In this document: in pieces, positions 4,162 through 5,390 of the stretch
Layout: every line of letters starts with the position of its first letter
How positions within the stretch are numbered: position 1 is the stretch's first letter
NCBI GenBank assembly: GCA_026983855.1
Contig: JALSTE010000033.1
Span: 1-5,390 of the forward strand
Source: Acidimicrobiia bacterium
GTDB taxonomy: Bacteria > Actinomycetota > Acidimicrobiia > Acidimicrobiales > Poriferisodalaceae
Reading direction: 5' to 3'
DNA length: 5,390 nt
Notes under the pieces: generated by a model
The model's input: the letters and a program-made list of their open reading frames with translations, nothing else
The model's database searches: none
What the model was told of the DNA's origin: nothing
Made by a program: the position numbers and the translations under genes

Positions 4162-5390
4162 CTAACCCACCGCCTCGATGGTGGTGACCGGCCCGTCCTC
4201 GACGGGCGGCCCCCCGGGGACCAGGGGGTCGACCAGGCGGCGACTGACGGTCAGGCTCCCGTCACCGATGTCGACGAGGAGGTACCCGTGGGAGGAGGTG
4301 TCGATGTCGGAGATCGCCGGGTGGGCGGCGGCGGCGAACTGCAGTCCCAGGTTGGCTACATCGGTGAGGGCACTGGTGATCGAGGGTGTGACGAACTCGG
4401 GGGCCACCGGTCTCCCGTCCAGCTCCAGCTCGGCGGTCATGGCGGCGTGGATGTCGCCGCTCATCACCACTGGATTGGGGACCCCGGCCAGGGCCCCCAG
4501 GAGGCGGCGCCGGGCGGCGGGGAAGCCGTCCCACTGATCGTCGTTCACGACGGTCGTGTCGCCGATCGTGACCGACATGTCGCTCACCACCGTCTGCTGG
4601 GCCACGATCTGCCAGGTGGCGGTGGAGGCGGCCAGTCCCGACTCCAACCAACTCTCCTGTTCGGTGCCCAGCATGGTGCGGGAGGTGTCGTCCATCTCCG
4701 GGCAGGCCCCGACACCGGGCAGGCCGACGACCGGTTCGCACACCCCGGGGTCCCGGTACTGCCGTCCGTCCAGAACCCACAGGTCGGCCCGGCGTCCCAG
4801 GGAGAACTCGCGGTGGATCATCATGCCCCGTTCGGTGGGGGCGGGAGCCCGGGTCGGGGTGTGCTCCCACCAGGCCCGATAGGCGGCCAGGGTCCGATCG
4901 TCGAGACCCGCAGCGCCGGAGTAGTCCGAGCGAACCTCGTTGTCGTCCCAGACCGTCGCCCACGGCACGGATCCCCGGGCGGCCTGCAGGTCGGGATCGG
5001 CGGTGTAGAGGGCCCAGCGACGGCGGTACTCCCCGAGGGTCCGGGGGGCGGGGGCGCCATGGGATCGGACGGCGGAGCGGGCCGCGTCCCTCACGTAGAT
5101 GTAGTCACCGAGGAACACGACCAGATCCGGGGCATCCTCGAGGGTCCGGCGCCAGGCGGTGAACAAACCGTCCTCGTAGTTCTGGCAACTGGCCACGACC
5201 AGACGCACGGGGACATCGTCGTCGGGGGCCGGGAGGGTTCGGGTTCGCCCCACCGGAGAACTTCCCCCCAGGGCCCCGAATCGGAAGTGGTAGGTGGTTC
5301 CCGGGTCCAGGTCGCCGACCTCCACGTGGACGCTGTGGGCGGATTCGGGGCCGGTCTCCGCCGAACCGGAGGTCACCACCCGGGCCATGT
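4162..5390 (-). CDS. PhoD-like metallophosphatase (alkaline phosphatase D family), 5' end outside window
   Basis: At least 408 codons of a PhoD-family phosphomonoesterase or phosphodiesterase, usually exported by the Tat pathway and using iron and calcium. The visible part starts in the N-terminal beta-sandwich domain (H-S-V-H-V-E-V at 18-24, Y-H-F-R-F-G at 33-38), followed by the catalytic domain: A-S-C-Q-N at 66-70, G-D-Y-I-Y at 94-98, W-D-D-N-E at 147-151, L-D-x-R-Q-Y-R at 206-212, L-G-x-x-Q-E-x-W-L at 240-248, G-D-I-H at 311-314 and S-H-G-Y at 366-369. Residues are counted from the ATG at 5388, which is almost certainly internal: homologues have more N-terminal domain and a signal peptide before this point, and the frame is open to the edge. 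Most relatives as I recall them have D-D-H-E where this has D-D-N-E. It is the upstream partner of the reductase gene; no functional link between the two is evident. Confidence 0.93.
   Translation of the reverse strand, partial: MARVVTSGSAETGPESAHSVHVEVGDLDPGTTYHFRFGALGGSSPVGRTRTLPAPDDDVPVRLVVASCQNYEDGLFTAWRRTLEDAPDLVVFLGDYIYVRDAARSAVRSHGAPAPRTLGEYRRRWALYTADPDLQAARGSVPWATVWDDNEVRSDYSGAAGLDDRTLAAYRAWWEHTPTRAPAPTERGMMIHREFSLGRRADLWVLDGRQYRDPGVCEPVVGLPGVGACPEMDDTSRTMLGTEQESWLESGLAASTATWQIVAQQTVVSDMSVTIGDTTVVNDDQWDGFPAARRRLLGALAGVPNPVVMSGDIHAAMTAELELDGRPVAPEFVTPSITSALTDVANLGLQFAAAAHPAISDIDTSSHGYLLVDIGDGSLTVSRRLVDPLVPGGPPVEDGPVTTIEAVG

Overview
This 5.4-kb window is GC-rich (about two-thirds or more G+C by eye) and densely coding. 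F420-type and menaquinone-reductase-like oxidoreductases, GTG starts, a possible leaderless promoter and hairpin terminators without a U-tract all suggest an F420-producing actinobacterium. An acidimicrobial lineage is my guess; nothing here proves the class. There are no RNA genes, CRISPR array, transposase or phage genes.

Layout, left to right. Positions 1-223 are a tandem array of a 62-bp unit, 3.6 copies with no mismatches, each full copy carrying a 10-bp perfect stem-loop. The array runs off the left edge and its last partial copy supplies the stop codon of a minus-strand HIT-family nucleotide-binding hydrolase (212-685). A 51-bp divergent gap separates that gene from a plus-strand pair with a 4-bp ATGA overlap: a membrane-anchored LPLAT-type acyltransferase (737-1798) and a flavin/F420-dependent luciferase-like oxidoreductase of the Rv3520c type (1795-2856). 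A 114-bp convergent gap follows, holding a strong 14-bp hairpin and a duplicated G-rich segment. The right half is a minus-strand pair with no gap between stop and start: a PhoD-like metallophosphatase (4162 to the right edge, 5' end missing), then a geranylgeranyl-reductase/menaquinone-reductase-like FAD enzyme (2971-4161).

The proteins belong to recognisable families and are mostly housekeeping or lipid/quinone/phosphate metabolism; I see no evidence of a new multi-gene system. The less ordinary material is non-coding and lies at gene 3' ends. The sequence TCACAGATCGGG (or its complement CCCGATCTGTGA) occurs in every copy of the array and again in the 2861-2912 hairpin. Both minus-strand genes whose 3' ends are visible have the sequence around their stop codon repeated just downstream. 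This suggests a lineage-specific palindromic terminator/repeat family that duplicates at gene ends, with the 62-bp array as a locally amplified version. That is inference from one window and needs a genome-wide count.
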